A stretch of DNA of 64,000 nt from Aquiflexum lacus (GCF_015476655.1 NZ_JABFHF010000009.1:124001-188000), one strand, 5' to 3'. Shown: positions 27,003 to 37,792, numbered from the stretch's first letter. Translations and numbers: made by a program. Notes: generated by a model not told the origin, from the sequence alone.

Positions 27003-27020
27003 CCTGTCCGCTAGGGCAGG
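27003..27020 (+). repeat. Small palindrome CCTGTCC-GCTA-GGGCAGG
   Basis: Seven paired bases with one G-U, 4-nt loop, 24 nt before the start of the 2Fe-2S protein gene. It could be a dispersed REP-like element or a leader hairpin. Confidence 0.4.
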
Positions 27021-27043
27021 ACCCCTGTTATCCCTAAACCAAA

Positions 27044-27280
27044 ATGGCAACTTATCGCAAATTTATATTTATCTGCAACGGATCTGATTGTAAAAAGGCG
27101 GGTTGTAAGAAATTGCAGAAGGAAATCAAAGACCTGATTGCTTCAGAAGACCACAAAGGTCAATACAAAATCATCAAGACCAAGTGCATGGATTTCTGCA
27201 AATCAGGACCTGTGGTGGTGTTGAATAATGAGGTGATGAAAAAAGCAGAGGTAGGAGGGGTGAAGAAGAAATTGGGGTAG
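27044..27280 (+). CDS. Small (2Fe-2S) thioredoxin-like ferredoxin domain protein
   Basis: A 78-residue cytosolic protein resembling the thioredoxin-like 2Fe-2S ferredoxin family (as in NuoE and Shethna-type proteins). Cysteines lie at 11, 16, 21, 48 and 52: FICNGSDCKKAGC and KTKCMDFCKSGPVVV. The pattern C-x4-C ... C-x3-C is that of the 2Fe-2S cluster site. It follows the repeat mosaic and has no operon partner, so its electron partner is unknown. About 340 bp follow without a gene; there I see only AT-rich sequence and the lepB terminator. Confidence 0.85.
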   Translation: MATYRKFIFICNGSDCKKAGCKKLQKEIKDLIASEDHKGQYKIIKTKCMDFCKSGPVVVLNNEVMKKAEVGGVKKKLG

Positions 27281-27582
27281 GTTGATTGGTTTAAATTATT
27301 TCATTTCCGTGAATCTATGCTATAATCTGAAAGATATAGAAAAACTTTTCTATTGTAGATTTTCGTATTTTTCCGATGGGGTTAAACAGATCAAAATTTA
27401 ACAACTTATAATTACTTCAAACCCAGAGTAATTTATCGTAATCAAAATCCAAGAGTAAAAAGGAAAAATCAGGCAGGAGTTTTCAATAAAAACTTATTCA
27501 CTTTCAATCCTCTTATGGCCTGTTCTGCTCTTAACCGAAGTTAGCAAAAAGTCAATTTATTAAAAACAGCCAAATAAAGTCC

Positions 27583-27618
27583 AAAAAAAAGCCAGGTTTG
27601 AAAGACCTGGCTTTTTTT
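27583..27618 (-). terminator. Intrinsic terminator after lepB
   Basis: GCCAGGT (27591-27597) pairs with ACCTGGC (27605-27611), extended by A/T pairs, 7-nt loop and long A/T runs on both sides, so it can work in both directions. It begins 2 nt after the lepB stop. Confidence 0.85.
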
Positions 27619-27619
27619 A

Positions 27620-28696
27620 TCAGTTGATTCCGTTGAGGAATCTATTCCATCTTATTTTGCTGAACATGGATTTATGTTTGTCCAGGGATAGCCATAGGAA
27701 CCATGCCTTGCCCACAATATGGTCTTCGGGGACAAAACCCCAATAACGTGAGTCAAGCGAATCATGCCTGTTGTCTCCCATCATAAAAAAATAGTCTTGT
27801 TTGAAAGTATAGCTTGTTACTTTTTGACCATCAATAAAGAGTTCATTGTTTTGGACTTTTACATCTTTATGTCCTTCGAATCGTTCGATAGTGAATACAT
27901 ATTTGTTGATATTTTCCTGATCCATTTCGATCGTCCAGCCTTTTCCAGGGATTTCCAAAGGACCCAAATTGTCTTTGTTCCAACCGAAATAAGCTCCGTC
28001 GGGAAATACTCTTGGATCACCAAAGTCAGCCCTGTCAACTCTCATGGTTACAGATCCTACTGCGGGTGACTTTTCCAATCTTTCGGCAGTTTCAGCAGTG
28101 GCCATTACCATGTATCCTGATCCGTTGGAAAAAGGCATATAGCTGTCAACGTTGACACCATAATCATCAAAAAAATCAGGGCTTAGGGTCCTATCTGTCA
28201 TTACATCATAGGAATACTGCATCTCTTCGGGATTCTCTCCAAGTTCACCATTGATGTAGATCTGAGTTTTTTTGATCTCTAAAACATCCCCAGGTATGGC
28301 CACAGCTCTTTTGATATAATTAGTTTTTAGGTCAACAGGGTACTCAAATTCAGCAGGATAGTTGAATACAACCACATCATTTCTTTTAACTGAGGTGAAT
28401 CCAGGAAGACGGAAATAAGGTAGTTCGATCCAGTCCAAATAGGAATTGGCATTGGTGCCCCATATTTTTTGATGAGTCAGTGGTACCTGTAAGGGTGTTC
28501 TAGGTATTCTTGTCCCATAGTGCATTTTGCTCACAAAAAGAAAATCACCTACCAAAAGGGATTTTTCCATGGATGCTGTAGGAATGGTAAATGGTTCCAG
28601 CAAAAGCCATCTTATAAGAGATGCAGCAATTACCGCAAAAACCAATGCGTCTGCCCATTCGCGAGCAGCTGACTTTTTATTTTTTGGTTGAGTCAT
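27620..28696 (-). CDS. lepB: Signal peptidase I
   Basis: A 358-residue inner membrane protease that removes signal peptides from exported proteins. An N-terminal helix (ALVFAVIAASLIRWLLL) precedes the catalytic Ser42 in IPTASMEKSLLVGD; the general base is Lys129 in YIKRAVAIPGD. The late box GDNRHDSLDSRYWGFVP is also present. The insert between these boxes is longer than in E. coli, as usual for Bacteroidota. It is the last gene of the operon hydrolase-parA-parB-DUF5683-dapB-lepB and has a strong terminator directly behind it. Confidence 0.96.
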   Translation of the reverse strand: MTQPKNKKSAAREWADALVFAVIAASLIRWLLLEPFTIPTASMEKSLLVGDFLFVSKMHYGTRIPRTPLQVPLTHQKIWGTNANSYLDWIELPYFRLPGFTSVKRNDVVVFNYPAEFEYPVDLKTNYIKRAVAIPGDVLEIKKTQIYINGELGENPEEMQYSYDVMTDRTLSPDFFDDYGVNVDSYMPFSNGSGYMVMATAETAERLEKSPAVGSVTMRVDRADFGDPRVFPDGAYFGWNKDNLGPLEIPGKGWTIEMDQENINKYVFTIERFEGHKDVKVQNNELFIDGQKVTSYTFKQDYFFMMGDNRHDSLDSRYWGFVPEDHIVGKAWFLWLSLDKHKSMFSKIRWNRFLNGIN

Positions 28697-28710
28697 TTTA
28701 GTTTAAAATT

Positions 28711-29433
28711 TTAGAAAGATAGGAAATCATCCATTGATAAAACACCTTTTTTATTTTTTATCCACTCCGCCACCAAAACTGCACCAACTGCAAATCCTTT
28801 CCTACTGTGGGCGGTATGGGATAACTCAATATCGTCGATTTCAGAACTGTAGCGAACTATATGGGTACCTGGTGCAGGATCGATTCTTTTAGAGGTTATT
28901 GGAAGGAACTGTTCGGGAATGGACATTCCTTCGGACAGTTTCCATTCCTTCAATTTTGAAATTTCTTGAAGGATGCCTTCGGCAAGCGTTATGGCAGTAC
29001 CGCTAGGGGCATCTTTTTTTTCGGTATGGTGGATTTCCTCCAAGCTGACTTGATACGCGCCCTGTTCCTTCATCAATGAAGCGAGGAAACGGTTGACTTT
29101 GAAGAAAATATTCACACCTATACTGAAATTAGAAGCATAAAAGAATGCAGCATCTTTTTCCATGGTCAGGGTTTCAATGAAGGGCTTCTTTTCAAGCCAT
29201 CCTGTCGTACCTGCGACGACTGGGATTCCTCTTGAAATAGCCCAGCTGATATTTTCAAAAGCAGCATCTGGTTGGCTGAATTCTATAGCGACATCAATAT
29301 TATTGGCATCAAGTTCATCAAGTTCCTCCCTGTTGTCAATATTGATTTTGGCTGTAATATGGTGCCCTCGGGATTCGGCGATTTCTCCGATGATTTTTCC
29401 CATTTTACCATATCCGAGTAGTAGTATATTCAT
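28711..29433 (-). CDS. dapB: 4-hydroxy-tetrahydrodipicolinate reductase
   Basis: A 240-residue cytosolic enzyme of the lysine/meso-diaminopimelate pathway, reducing HTPA with NAD(P)H. The Rossmann start is MNILLLGYGKMGKIIGEIAE; GTTGW binds the cofactor, and the signature EIHHTEKKDAPSGTAITLAE carries the catalytic His and Lys. Full length. The gene sits 14 nt before lepB and 7 nt after the DUF5683 gene, within a six-gene minus-strand operon. Confidence 0.97.
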   Translation of the reverse strand: MNILLLGYGKMGKIIGEIAESRGHHITAKINIDNREELDELDANNIDVAIEFSQPDAAFENISWAISRGIPVVAGTTGWLEKKPFIETLTMEKDAAFFYASNFSIGVNIFFKVNRFLASLMKEQGAYQVSLEEIHHTEKKDAPSGTAITLAEGILQEISKLKEWKLSEGMSIPEQFLPITSKRIDPAPGTHIVRYSSEIDDIELSHTAHSRKGFAVGAVLVAEWIKNKKGVLSMDDFLSF

Positions 29434-29440
29434 GTTGTAA

Positions 29441-30052
29441 TCAGAAATTTATTTTTAGGGACAGCCCAATCAGGTTTCCACCACCTGCCGACAAAGATTC
29501 ATATACCGGTTCAAACCTAAATGTAAGGTCCTCACTGACATCAAAAGCAGACAAATGGGCATCCACATTTGCATCCACAATATTCAATGCATAAATACCT
29601 ATAAACAGGAAATAATTCAAATCTCTGTTTCTACGCCAGAAGTTTACATTTCTAACCAAACCGTCCCTGTTGAGGTTGGGGAATGCACGATCAGGGTCAT
29701 TTTGGTTGATATCAAAAGCTTTGAGGGCATTTATGAAGAGCTGATATCTTCTGTTATTGAATTCAATAAAATAAATATTGGCAGCAAACCCACCATAAAT
29801 CAAAGGGACTTTCCATGCCTTGCCATTATAAACCTGACCTGCACCAGGTAGGATGGCAGATAGAATCGTAGCCTTTCTGGGATCCTTAATATTCTTTTTA
29901 CTGAAGTTGACTTGTATGGTATCTAACTTCAAATTTTCATCTTGAGCCTGTGAATTAAAAACAGGCAATAAAACAAAAACAGCAATGATAAAGATATATA
30001 TCATTGCTTTGAAGTTGTGGTACAAAAGCCTTTTAATTGTTTCCTTTTCCAA
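29441..30052 (-). CDS. DUF5683 domain-containing protein
   Basis: A 203-residue exported protein of DUF5683. The segment KATILSAILPGAGQVYNGKAWKVP with LIYGGFAANIYF after it is the family hallmark, with further hydrophobic stretches (FLFIGIYALNIVDANVDAHL). The signal segment is IFIIAVFVLLPVF up to SQAQ. The long form starts with TTG at 30052, 3 nt after parB, and has a basic N-terminus; an ATG at 30004 gives 187 residues and a signal without basic residues. Either could be used. The function is unknown, but its place between parB and dapB is common in Bacteroidota. Confidence 0.85.
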   Translation of the reverse strand: MEKETIKRLLYHNFKAMIYIFIIAVFVLLPVFNSQAQDENLKLDTIQVNFSKKNIKDPRKATILSAILPGAGQVYNGKAWKVPLIYGGFAANIYFIEFNNRRYQLFINALKAFDINQNDPDRAFPNLNRDGLVRNVNFWRRNRDLNYFLFIGIYALNIVDANVDAHLSAFDVSEDLTFRFEPVYESLSAGGGNLIGLSLKINF

Positions 30053-30055
30053 GGT

Positions 30056-30973
30056 TCAGATAATCTCCAATATTTCCAGGATTCTATTTAGGTCCTCAGA
30101 TGACCTGAAAGGGATTTTTATTTCACCTTTACTTTTGGCATCGGACTTTAACTGCACCTTGGCACCAAAATGGTTAGCGAGGCGGTTTTGTATTTTACCT
30201 ATTTCGTATTTTCTGACAGGATCCAAAGCAGGACTTTTTGCACTCTCTTTTTCTTCCTGAGTTCCGTTGATGGCCTGCACCAATGCTTCTACTTTTCTGA
30301 CACTAAGCTCCTCTTCAATTGTTTTTCTGAAAATCGCTAACTGCCTATCTATCTTTTCTACATTGATCAGCGCACGTGCATGACCCATTGTAATTTTATT
30401 GTCTCTTAAACCTGCCTGAATATCAGGAGGTAATTTTAGGAGTCTCAGGTAATTATTAACAGTTGTTCTGTTTTTACCAACCCGGTCGCCTAGTTCTTCT
30501 TGTTTGAGGTCGCACTCAGCCAAAAGTCGCTGATAGGAGTGGGCGATCTCAAGCGCATTTAGATTTTCTCTTTGGATATTTTCGATAAGGGCCATTTCCA
30601 GCATTTGCTGGTCATTGGCAGTACGGACATAGGCAGGTATTTTTTCAAGTCCTGCCATTTTGGAAGCTTGAAATCTTCGCTCACCTGCGATTAGTTGATA
30701 TTCACCTTCCTCTAGTCTTCTGACAGTTATCGGTTGTATGATACCTTGTGTGACGATGGAGTCTGAAAGTTCCTGAAGTGCATCCTTGTCAAAATGGGTC
30801 CTAGGCTGAAAGGGGTTTACCTGTATTTCAGAAAGGGGGATTTCAAAGACTCCAGCTGAAGGAATTCCGGGAATCAGGGTTTCGGGTTTGTTTTTTTGTG
30901 GGGAATCCTGCAGCAAAGCTCCTAGTCCTCTTCCCAGTGCACTTTTCTTTGGTGTAGGTTTTTTATCAGTCAT
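30056..30973 (-). CDS. parB: Chromosome partitioning protein ParB
   Basis: A 305-residue DNA-binding CTPase that loads at parS sites and spreads to form the segregation complex. Features in order: KSALGRGLGALLQD, VNPFQPRTHFDKDALQELSD, the CTP-binding GERRFQAS near 115, ENIQRENLNALEIAHSYQRL, an HTH with GDRVGKNRTTVNNYLRLLKLP near 165, and a C-terminal dimerisation part. It lies 13 nt after parA. No parS-like palindrome was found in this window. Confidence 0.96.
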   Translation of the reverse strand: MTDKKPTPKKSALGRGLGALLQDSPQKNKPETLIPGIPSAGVFEIPLSEIQVNPFQPRTHFDKDALQELSDSIVTQGIIQPITVRRLEEGEYQLIAGERRFQASKMAGLEKIPAYVRTANDQQMLEMALIENIQRENLNALEIAHSYQRLLAECDLKQEELGDRVGKNRTTVNNYLRLLKLPPDIQAGLRDNKITMGHARALINVEKIDRQLAIFRKTIEEELSVRKVEALVQAINGTQEEKESAKSPALDPVRKYEIGKIQNRLANHFGAKVQLKSDAKSKGEIKIPFRSSEDLNRILEILEII

Positions 30974-30986
30974 AAATATTTTACAA

Positions 30987-31766
30987 TCAGTTTACTTTTT
31001 CCATTCCGTTTTTGACGGCAATTTCATGGGCAAGGTTAAGATAGGCTACTGCACCTTTTCCTTCTGCATCGAAAGCGATTACAGGCAGGCCAAAACTCGG
31101 TGATTCACTTAAACGGACATTTCTGGGAATGATCGTATCAAAAACCAGATTTTTGAAATGCATTCTTACTTCTTCCACTACTTGATTGGACAACCTCAAT
31201 CTAACATCATACATGGTTAATAAAATGCCTTCTATTTCAAGTTCGGGGTTGAGTCTGGTCTGGATTATTTTTATTGTATTCAATAGTTTACCGAGACCTT
31301 CCAATGCAAAATATTCACATTGTACAGGAATGATTACAGAATTGGCTGCAGTCAAGGCATTGATGGTAATCAAACCCAGTGAGGGAGAGCAATCAATGAT
31401 TACAAAATCATAGTCATCTTTGATTTTGCTAATGACTGCTTTCATTTTTTCTTCCCGATTTTCCAAATTGATCATTTCGACCTCAGCACCTACGAGGTCA
31501 ATATGAGATGGGATCAGGTCAAGTTTCTCTATTTCGGTTTTATGGATAATGGAACGGATATCTATTCCATCTACCATGCATTCATAGATACTTGTTGTGA
31601 TTTCTTTTGGATCGTGTCCAAGTCCGGATGTCGTATTGGCTTGCGGGTCGGCATCTACCACCAACGTTTTGAATTCCAAGACAGCCAAGCTGGCAGCAAG
31701 ATTCATGGCAGTTGTGGTTTTTCCCACGCCTCCTTTTTGGTTAGCAATTGCTATAACTTTTCCCAT
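30987..31766 (-). CDS. parA: Chromosome partitioning ATPase ParA
   Basis: A 259-residue MinD/ParA-family ATPase that drives chromosome origin segregation with ParB. The deviant Walker A motif [18 protein letters not shown] is at the N-terminus, [15 protein letters not shown] follows, and Walker B is [20 protein letters not shown] 31766 ([13 protein letters not shown]) is taken; an in-frame start 30 nt upstream would overlap the preceding gene. It is 7 nt behind the hydrolase gene and 13 nt ahead of parB. Confidence 0.96.
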   Translation of the reverse strand: MGKVIAIANQKGGVGKTTTAMNLAASLAVLEFKTLVVDADPQANTTSGLGHDPKEITTSIYECMVDGIDIRSIIHKTEIEKLDLIPSHIDLVGAEVEMINLENREEKMKAVISKIKDDYDFVIIDCSPSLGLITINALTAANSVIIPVQCEYFALEGLGKLLNTIKIIQTRLNPELEIEGILLTMYDVRLRLSNQVVEEVRMHFKNLVFDTIIPRNVRLSESPSFGLPVIAFDAEGKGAVAYLNLAHEIAVKNGMEKVN

Positions 31767-31773
31767 AAAATGT

Positions 31774-32457
31774 TCAGAGCCTAATAGATTCACCAATATT
31801 AAGCAAAATCAAATCTTTTCCTGCTTCCATTGCAGCTTTTTTTGCAGCTTCAGTATCAATCTCTATGTATGGAAAGGTGTCATAATGCATCCCTAAAATC
31901 TTTTTCGTTCCCACAAAATCAGCAGCTTTGATGGCATCCTTGATGCCCATTGTAAAATTATCTCCAATTGGAAGTATGGCAAAATCAATCTTGAATTCTT
32001 CACCTATCAGCTTCATGTCATAAGAAAGCGCAGTATCTCCCGCATAATAAAAACAACCTTCATCGTGCTTTATAACAAAACCTCCCGCAACGCCTCCTGA
32101 AGAACCATCCGGAAGCGTGCTGCTATGTACGGCATGTACATATTTGACTTTACCAAAATCAAATTCTTTGCTACCCCCATGGTTCATGGGATGATACCTT
32201 TCAATGCCCTTTTCAGCAAACCATACAGCGATTTCATAATTGGAAACCAACATGGCATTATTCGCTTTGGTAATTGATTCTGCATCTGCTACATGGTCCT
32301 CATGACCATGACTGATCAGCACATAGTCCGCTTTAATTGCTTCAACATCGACACGCGATGCTTTTGGATTTGGGCTGATGAAAGGGTCAAAAAGAACAGT
32401 TTTTTGGTTGATATTTACGAGATAGGACGAATGTCCATAATAGGTCAGTTCGATCAT
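31774..32457 (-). CDS. UPF0173-type metal-dependent hydrolase
   Basis: A 227-residue metallo-beta-lactamase-fold protein of the UPF0173 group. Motifs: [20 protein letters not shown], the metal-binding [13 protein letters not shown] near 50, the later HYAGD-like site FYYAGDTAL, and [10 protein letters not shown] near the C-terminus. Cytosolic; the substrate is unknown. It is the first gene of the parA-parB-DUF5683-dapB-lepB operon, preceded by a good promoter. Confidence 0.9.
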   Translation of the reverse strand: MIELTYYGHSSYLVNINQKTVLFDPFISPNPKASRVDVEAIKADYVLISHGHEDHVADAESITKANNAMLVSNYEIAVWFAEKGIERYHPMNHGGSKEFDFGKVKYVHAVHSSTLPDGSSGGVAGGFVIKHDEGCFYYAGDTALSYDMKLIGEEFKIDFAILPIGDNFTMGIKDAIKAADFVGTKKILGMHYDTFPYIEIDTEAAKKAAMEAGKDLILLNIGESIRL

Positions 32458-32489
32458 GAGAATAGATATGCTTGTTTTTCCTAATGTTA

Positions 32490-32519
32490 CAAATATATCA
32501 TTTAAATTTTTGCATGAAA
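32490..32519 (-). promoter_or_regulatory. Promoter of the hydrolase-parAB-dapB-lepB operon
   Basis: On the minus strand: TTTC (32519-32516), 18-nt spacer, TATATTTG (32497-32490), a perfect -7 box. The first gene starts 33 nt downstream. Confidence 0.6.
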
Positions 32520-32636
32520 TATAATGTTATCCACAGGCCCTTGTGGATTACAGTAATGGTCTAATTGTGAGCATTTTGAAAGGTTTTTGTAGAGAGCCTA
32601 ATCCTTTATTTACAATTTTATAAAATTGAGATAACT

Positions 32637-32665
32637 AAAACGAGACCCTTGCAGGTCTCGTTTTT
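32637..32665 (-). terminator. Intrinsic terminator after yidC
   Basis: CGAGACC (32641-32647) pairs with GGTCTCG (32654-32660), 6-nt loop, flanked by A and T runs that extend the stem. It starts 2 nt after the yidC stop. Confidence 0.85.
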
Positions 32666-32666
32666 A

Positions 32667-34466
32667 TCAGGATTTCTTTTTATTGGCATCTGCTGCTTTC
32701 ATCGCATCTTCCAGTTTTTGTTGGAATTTTGACTTCTTTTTGTTGACATTCTTCAATTTATTTGCCTCTACCTTCTCCCGGATTTTGGCATCATCTACAA
32801 AGAGTTTGATGATGGCCTGCTGACCAAATGTAACCATGTTGGAAACAAAATAATAGAAACTCAATGCCGCTGGAAATGAATTCAGCACAAACATAAATAC
32901 TACCGGCATGATGTATCCAATATTTTTCATTGGGCCTGTCTGGGCAGTCAGCTGATTATTGAAGTGGGTATAGGCAATCTGGGATACCGTCATCAGAATT
33001 GTAAACAAACTGACGTGTGAACCATAGAAAGGTATGGTGAAAGGTAAGCTCAGAATGGAATCGTAAGTGGACAAGTCATGTGCCCAAAGGAATGACTCTT
33101 GTCTAAGCTCTATAGAATTGGGAAAGAAAAAGAACATGGCAAACAAGAACGGCATTTGGAATACCATGGGTAAACATCCCGAAATGGGGCTTACACCCAA
33201 CTGCCCAAAGAGTTTCATCTGCTCTTGTTGCATCTTCGTGGGGTCATCAGGGTATTTTGCCTTCAGCTCATCAATTTCCGGTTTGATGACCCTCATTTTG
33301 GCCATTCCAATATAGGATTTGTAAGTTAGTGGTGACAAAACCAATTTAATGATCAGCACAATTAATATGATGATCACACCATAATTGGTGAAGTATCTTT
33401 CAAGAAATTGGAAAAGATTGACAATAATGTACTTATTGACCCAACTGACAAAGAAATAACCCATGTCCACATTGTTTTCAAATCCCGGCGTGATTTTTCT
33501 CAACAAATTGTAATTATTTGGACCAAAGAAATAACTTACCTCAGCTCTTCCATTTTCCAAAGGTAACACCAAAGCGGCTTTCATATTTTTGACTGATAGC
33601 GTATCGCTTGGAGTTACCTGCTCCAATTTAGCTGCATTGAATTGATTTGCGGCTATAATTCCTGATGTGAAAAACCTTTGACTGAAACTGACCCACTTTA
33701 ATGGTTCGGTGACTTCATCATCATCTGAATCCGAAGTCAAGCTGAGATAATCATGCTTGCCTTCACTTTTATAGAAGTTGAGGTTGGTTTTTCTCCGTGA
33801 TTCTTCCAGATCGGCTTCTTGCTTGAGCAATCTGTCATCCCAGGTGATCTGAATGTTTGAATCTGTGAGATTTCCTGTCAGGCCAACAAACTCCAAACTT
33901 TTGTTCAAGACATACTCTTCATCAGGTAGGGTATATGTTCTTATGATCTGCCCAGAACCAGATTGTGCTATAAACGTCAGGACGGAAGCATTTACTCCTT
34001 CAATATCAATTGTCGATAGGGTAGGATTAAAATAGAATTCATTCAAACTCAAAAGCCCTTTATCTGTTTGGATTTTGTAATCTAGGTTTGAGCTGTTTTC
34101 ATCCAAAAGAACCAATGGCCTTTGGTCCCATGTCTTAAATTCTTTAAGGACAACATTTTTTATTTCTGCTCCTTTAGTAGAAAAAGTGATTGATATTTTA
34201 TCATTTTCCAAAACAACATTCTCTTGTTGGCCTTTGGTAAAAGCCGCAAAAGTACCGAATTGCCGCTGAGCAATGATGTTTTGTATACTGTCAGGTTCAG
34301 TTTGAGGTATTTCCGGCACGGAATCAATTTCATTGTTGATTACGACTTCCTGATTGGTTTCCTGATCCTCTATAGCAATAGGTTCGGGTGAACTTGCAAA
34401 GAAAATCGAATAAACCAACAATACTGCTGCGAATAGGATCAGTCCTGTCGCTTGGTTTCTATCCAT
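32667..34466 (-). CDS. yidC: Membrane protein insertase YidC
   Basis: A 599-residue inner membrane protein that inserts and folds membrane proteins with or without Sec. An N-terminal helix (ATGLILFAAVLLVYSIFFAS) is followed by a large periplasmic beta domain (about 60-340, ISITFSTKGAEIKNVVLKEF). The Oxa1-like core follows, with LTYKSYIGMAKMRVIKPEID, LGVSPISGCLPMVFQMPFLF and FVLNSFPAALSFYYFVSNMV. The basic C-terminal tail (KKKSKFQQKLEDAMKAAD) may touch the ribosome. It lies 88 nt after pyrG and ends at a terminator. Confidence 0.97.
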   Translation of the reverse strand: MDRNQATGLILFAAVLLVYSIFFASSPEPIAIEDQETNQEVVINNEIDSVPEIPQTEPDSIQNIIAQRQFGTFAAFTKGQQENVVLENDKISITFSTKGAEIKNVVLKEFKTWDQRPLVLLDENSSNLDYKIQTDKGLLSLNEFYFNPTLSTIDIEGVNASVLTFIAQSGSGQIIRTYTLPDEEYVLNKSLEFVGLTGNLTDSNIQITWDDRLLKQEADLEESRRKTNLNFYKSEGKHDYLSLTSDSDDDEVTEPLKWVSFSQRFFTSGIIAANQFNAAKLEQVTPSDTLSVKNMKAALVLPLENGRAEVSYFFGPNNYNLLRKITPGFENNVDMGYFFVSWVNKYIIVNLFQFLERYFTNYGVIIILIVLIIKLVLSPLTYKSYIGMAKMRVIKPEIDELKAKYPDDPTKMQQEQMKLFGQLGVSPISGCLPMVFQMPFLFAMFFFFPNSIELRQESFLWAHDLSTYDSILSLPFTIPFYGSHVSLFTILMTVSQIAYTHFNNQLTAQTGPMKNIGYIMPVVFMFVLNSFPAALSFYYFVSNMVTFGQQAIIKLFVDDAKIREKVEANKLKNVNKKKSKFQQKLEDAMKAADANKKKS

Positions 34467-34554
34467 ATTTACTAATTAAAACTGACTATCTAAAATTTCA
34501 CCAAAATGTTCAATGGAAACTTCCAAGGTGTTTTTCCGACAGACAAAAACTAAA

Positions 34555-36189
<1,635 letters not shown>

Positions 36190-36216
36190 TTATTTTGTTT
36201 TGATTCTTATGGGATT

Positions 36217-36224
36217 CAAAATTA
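36217..36224 (-). promoter_or_regulatory. -7 box of pyrG
   Basis: TAATTTTG on the minus strand (CAAAATTA on plus), 43 nt before the pyrG start. No clear -33 box. Confidence 0.4.
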
Positions 36225-36328
36225 GGTAAAATATTTGATTCGGAGGCGGAATGCAGAAAGGAAATTTTGAATAATCATTTAGGGAATTGAGAACGAAGAA
36301 TCAATTTGTTGATTAAATCAAATAATTT

Positions 36329-36426
36329 AGCCCATTAACCTTGCCTACCACAGTTGATTCCCTTAAAAATGATTGGAATAATGGGCTGCCCAAAATATTT
36401 TTAGATTAGCTTTTATTTTTTGGGCT
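36329..36426 (-). repeat. Two overlapping inverted repeats between small membrane gene and pyrG
   Basis: AGCCCATTA (36329-36337) pairs with TAATGGGCT (36379-36387), and GCCCAAAA (36388-36395) with TTTTGGGC (36418-36425). The outer AGCCCA can also pair with the last TGGGCT (36421-36426), so two alternative folds exist. It lies downstream of the small membrane protein gene (36463-36747) on the minus strand and may serve as its terminator, or be a remnant of a small mobile element. Confidence 0.4.
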
Positions 36427-36462
36427 TTGAGAATTGCTGCAACCAATGTGGGGAAAATTAAT

Positions 36463-36747
36463 TTAAATGATACATAAATACCTCAGTACCGCACAAACTA
36501 TAGAAACTCCCCAAATCAGGCTGATTGATTCAGACCAAAGATCCCTTTTTAAAAAGTAAAAAATCAAGATGGGAATGCCTGATGCTAGCGTGATATAACC
36601 AAGGTATTTTAAAGAAGCTCCAAATCCGAATCCGATAATATACGGAACATATTGTCCTACGAATGCCTCGGAATTAAAATTCAGAATTATTATAAAAACA
36701 ATGAAAGATCCAAACGCCATAAGCAGGTGAGAAACAATCTTTTTCAT
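36463..36747 (-). CDS. Small membrane protein, 94 aa
   Basis: A 94-residue protein with about three membrane helices (HLLMAFGSFIVFIIILNF, LKYLGYITLASGIPILIFYF and SLIWGVSIVCAVLRYLCII). I recognise no family. ATG 36747 (MKKIVSHLL) is preferred over an in-frame start 60 nt upstream because it begins with a basic residue run ahead of a helix. It stands alone in an AT-rich stretch; the 304 bp from 36808 to 37111 hold no gene, only a palindromic operator candidate at 37061. Confidence 0.5.
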   Translation of the reverse strand: MKKIVSHLLMAFGSFIVFIIILNFNSEAFVGQYVPYIIGFGFGASLKYLGYITLASGIPILIFYFLKRDLWSESISLIWGVSIVCAVLRYLCII

Positions 36748-37060
36748 GATCTTAAATTTTAAAATACTATTGATAAGAATTATGGATCTTGTTTTATTTA
36801 AATACATTAAATAAATATTTTTTTAAAGTCAAAAATTTAAATAAAATAAACTAAAAATACAATATCAACTTCACCTATCTGACTTTTTGAATTAAAAATT
36901 TTGTTCACATGGCTAATGCAAAGTTGGAAATTAAGGATTTTTGAAATTCCCCAAGATTTCCTTGCAGACTTTGGAGGTTTTGGAACGTCTTATTGCCTCA
37001 GAAAGTGGATGGTAATTCTTTTTATAAGATAATTGACATTTTGAATATTTTGTGTTGCAC

Positions 37061-37080
37061 ATTGTGTGATTGATCACAAT
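37061..37080 (+). promoter_or_regulatory. CRP/FNR-type operator candidate before racemase gene
   Basis: ATTGTG (37061-37066) and CACAAT (37075-37080) form an inverted repeat, and TGTGAT-TG-ATCACA lies inside with a centre shifted by one base. It is 32 nt before the racemase ATG. CRP-family sites have TGTGA half-sites, but the spacing here is shorter than in E. coli. Confidence 0.35.
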
Positions 37081-37111
37081 ATAAAATGCTTTGACAGCTT
37101 AATTTTAAAGT

Positions 37112-37792
37112 ATGAAACTATTAGGACTTATTGGTGGCACATCTTGGCATTCCACTATCGAATATTACAAATTGATCAATGAATTGGCTGGTAAACGGAT
37201 GGGGGAAGCACAGAACCCTTCGATGTTGATTTATAGTCAGAACATCCAATTGATGAGAGATCAAGACAAAGACCTTATTAGAAAGACCTATCTGGAGATT
37301 GCAACAAAACTTGAAAAAGGTGGAGCGGAGGGTATCGTCATTTGTGCCAATACCCCTCACATGGTTTATGATTTTGTACAGCCAAAGATTAACATACCGA
37401 TTCTGCATATTGCAGAAGCAGTTGGTAAAAATGCAAAGGAAAAAGGTCTGAAAACCTTAGGCTTGTTGGGAAATAGGCCCACTATGACTGGGGCCTTTTT
37501 TCCAAAATATCTAAAAGAAAATTTTAATATTGATACAGTGATCCCTGATGACAAGTATTTGGATCAATCACATCATTATGTTTCAAAAGAACTTACAATG
37601 GGAAAATTCACCACTGAAGCCAAGAATTTTTATTTGGACCAAGTGCTGGTTTTAAATAAAAAAGGTGCAGAAGGAATAATTTTGGGATGTACAGAATTAC
37701 CCCTACTGGTCAAGCAAGAAGAGGCGAATGTTCCGCTGATTTCGACCACTGATTTACACGCTGCTTTGGCAGTGGATTTTATTTTCAGTTAA
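37112..37792 (+). CDS. Aspartate/glutamate racemase family protein
   Basis: A 226-residue cytosolic protein of the Asp/Glu racemase superfamily, cofactor-independent. The start MKLLGLIGGTSWHSTIEYY is typical of the aspartate racemase branch. The two catalytic cysteines are Cys78 in IVICANTPHM and Cys193 in IILGCTELPLL. Full length (about 230). The actual substrate, aspartate or another amino acid, cannot be told. It is a single gene with a palindromic site upstream. Confidence 0.9.
   Translation: MKLLGLIGGTSWHSTIEYYKLINELAGKRMGEAQNPSMLIYSQNIQLMRDQDKDLIRKTYLEIATKLEKGGAEGIVICANTPHMVYDFVQPKINIPILHIAEAVGKNAKEKGLKTLGLLGNRPTMTGAFFPKYLKENFNIDTVIPDDKYLDQSHHYVSKELTMGKFTTEAKNFYLDQVLVLNKKGAEGIILGCTELPLLVKQEEANVPLISTTDLHAALAVDFIFS

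Noticed and set aside
27281-27582. Gene or RNA in the gap after the 2Fe-2S protein
   Set aside because: No frame of useful length, no hairpin other than the lepB terminator and no promoter pair were found.
30373-30378. CACGTG core as a possible parS site inside parB
   Set aside because: The flanks do not match the 16-bp parS palindrome (TGTTTCACGTGAAACA type), and no other copy was seen.
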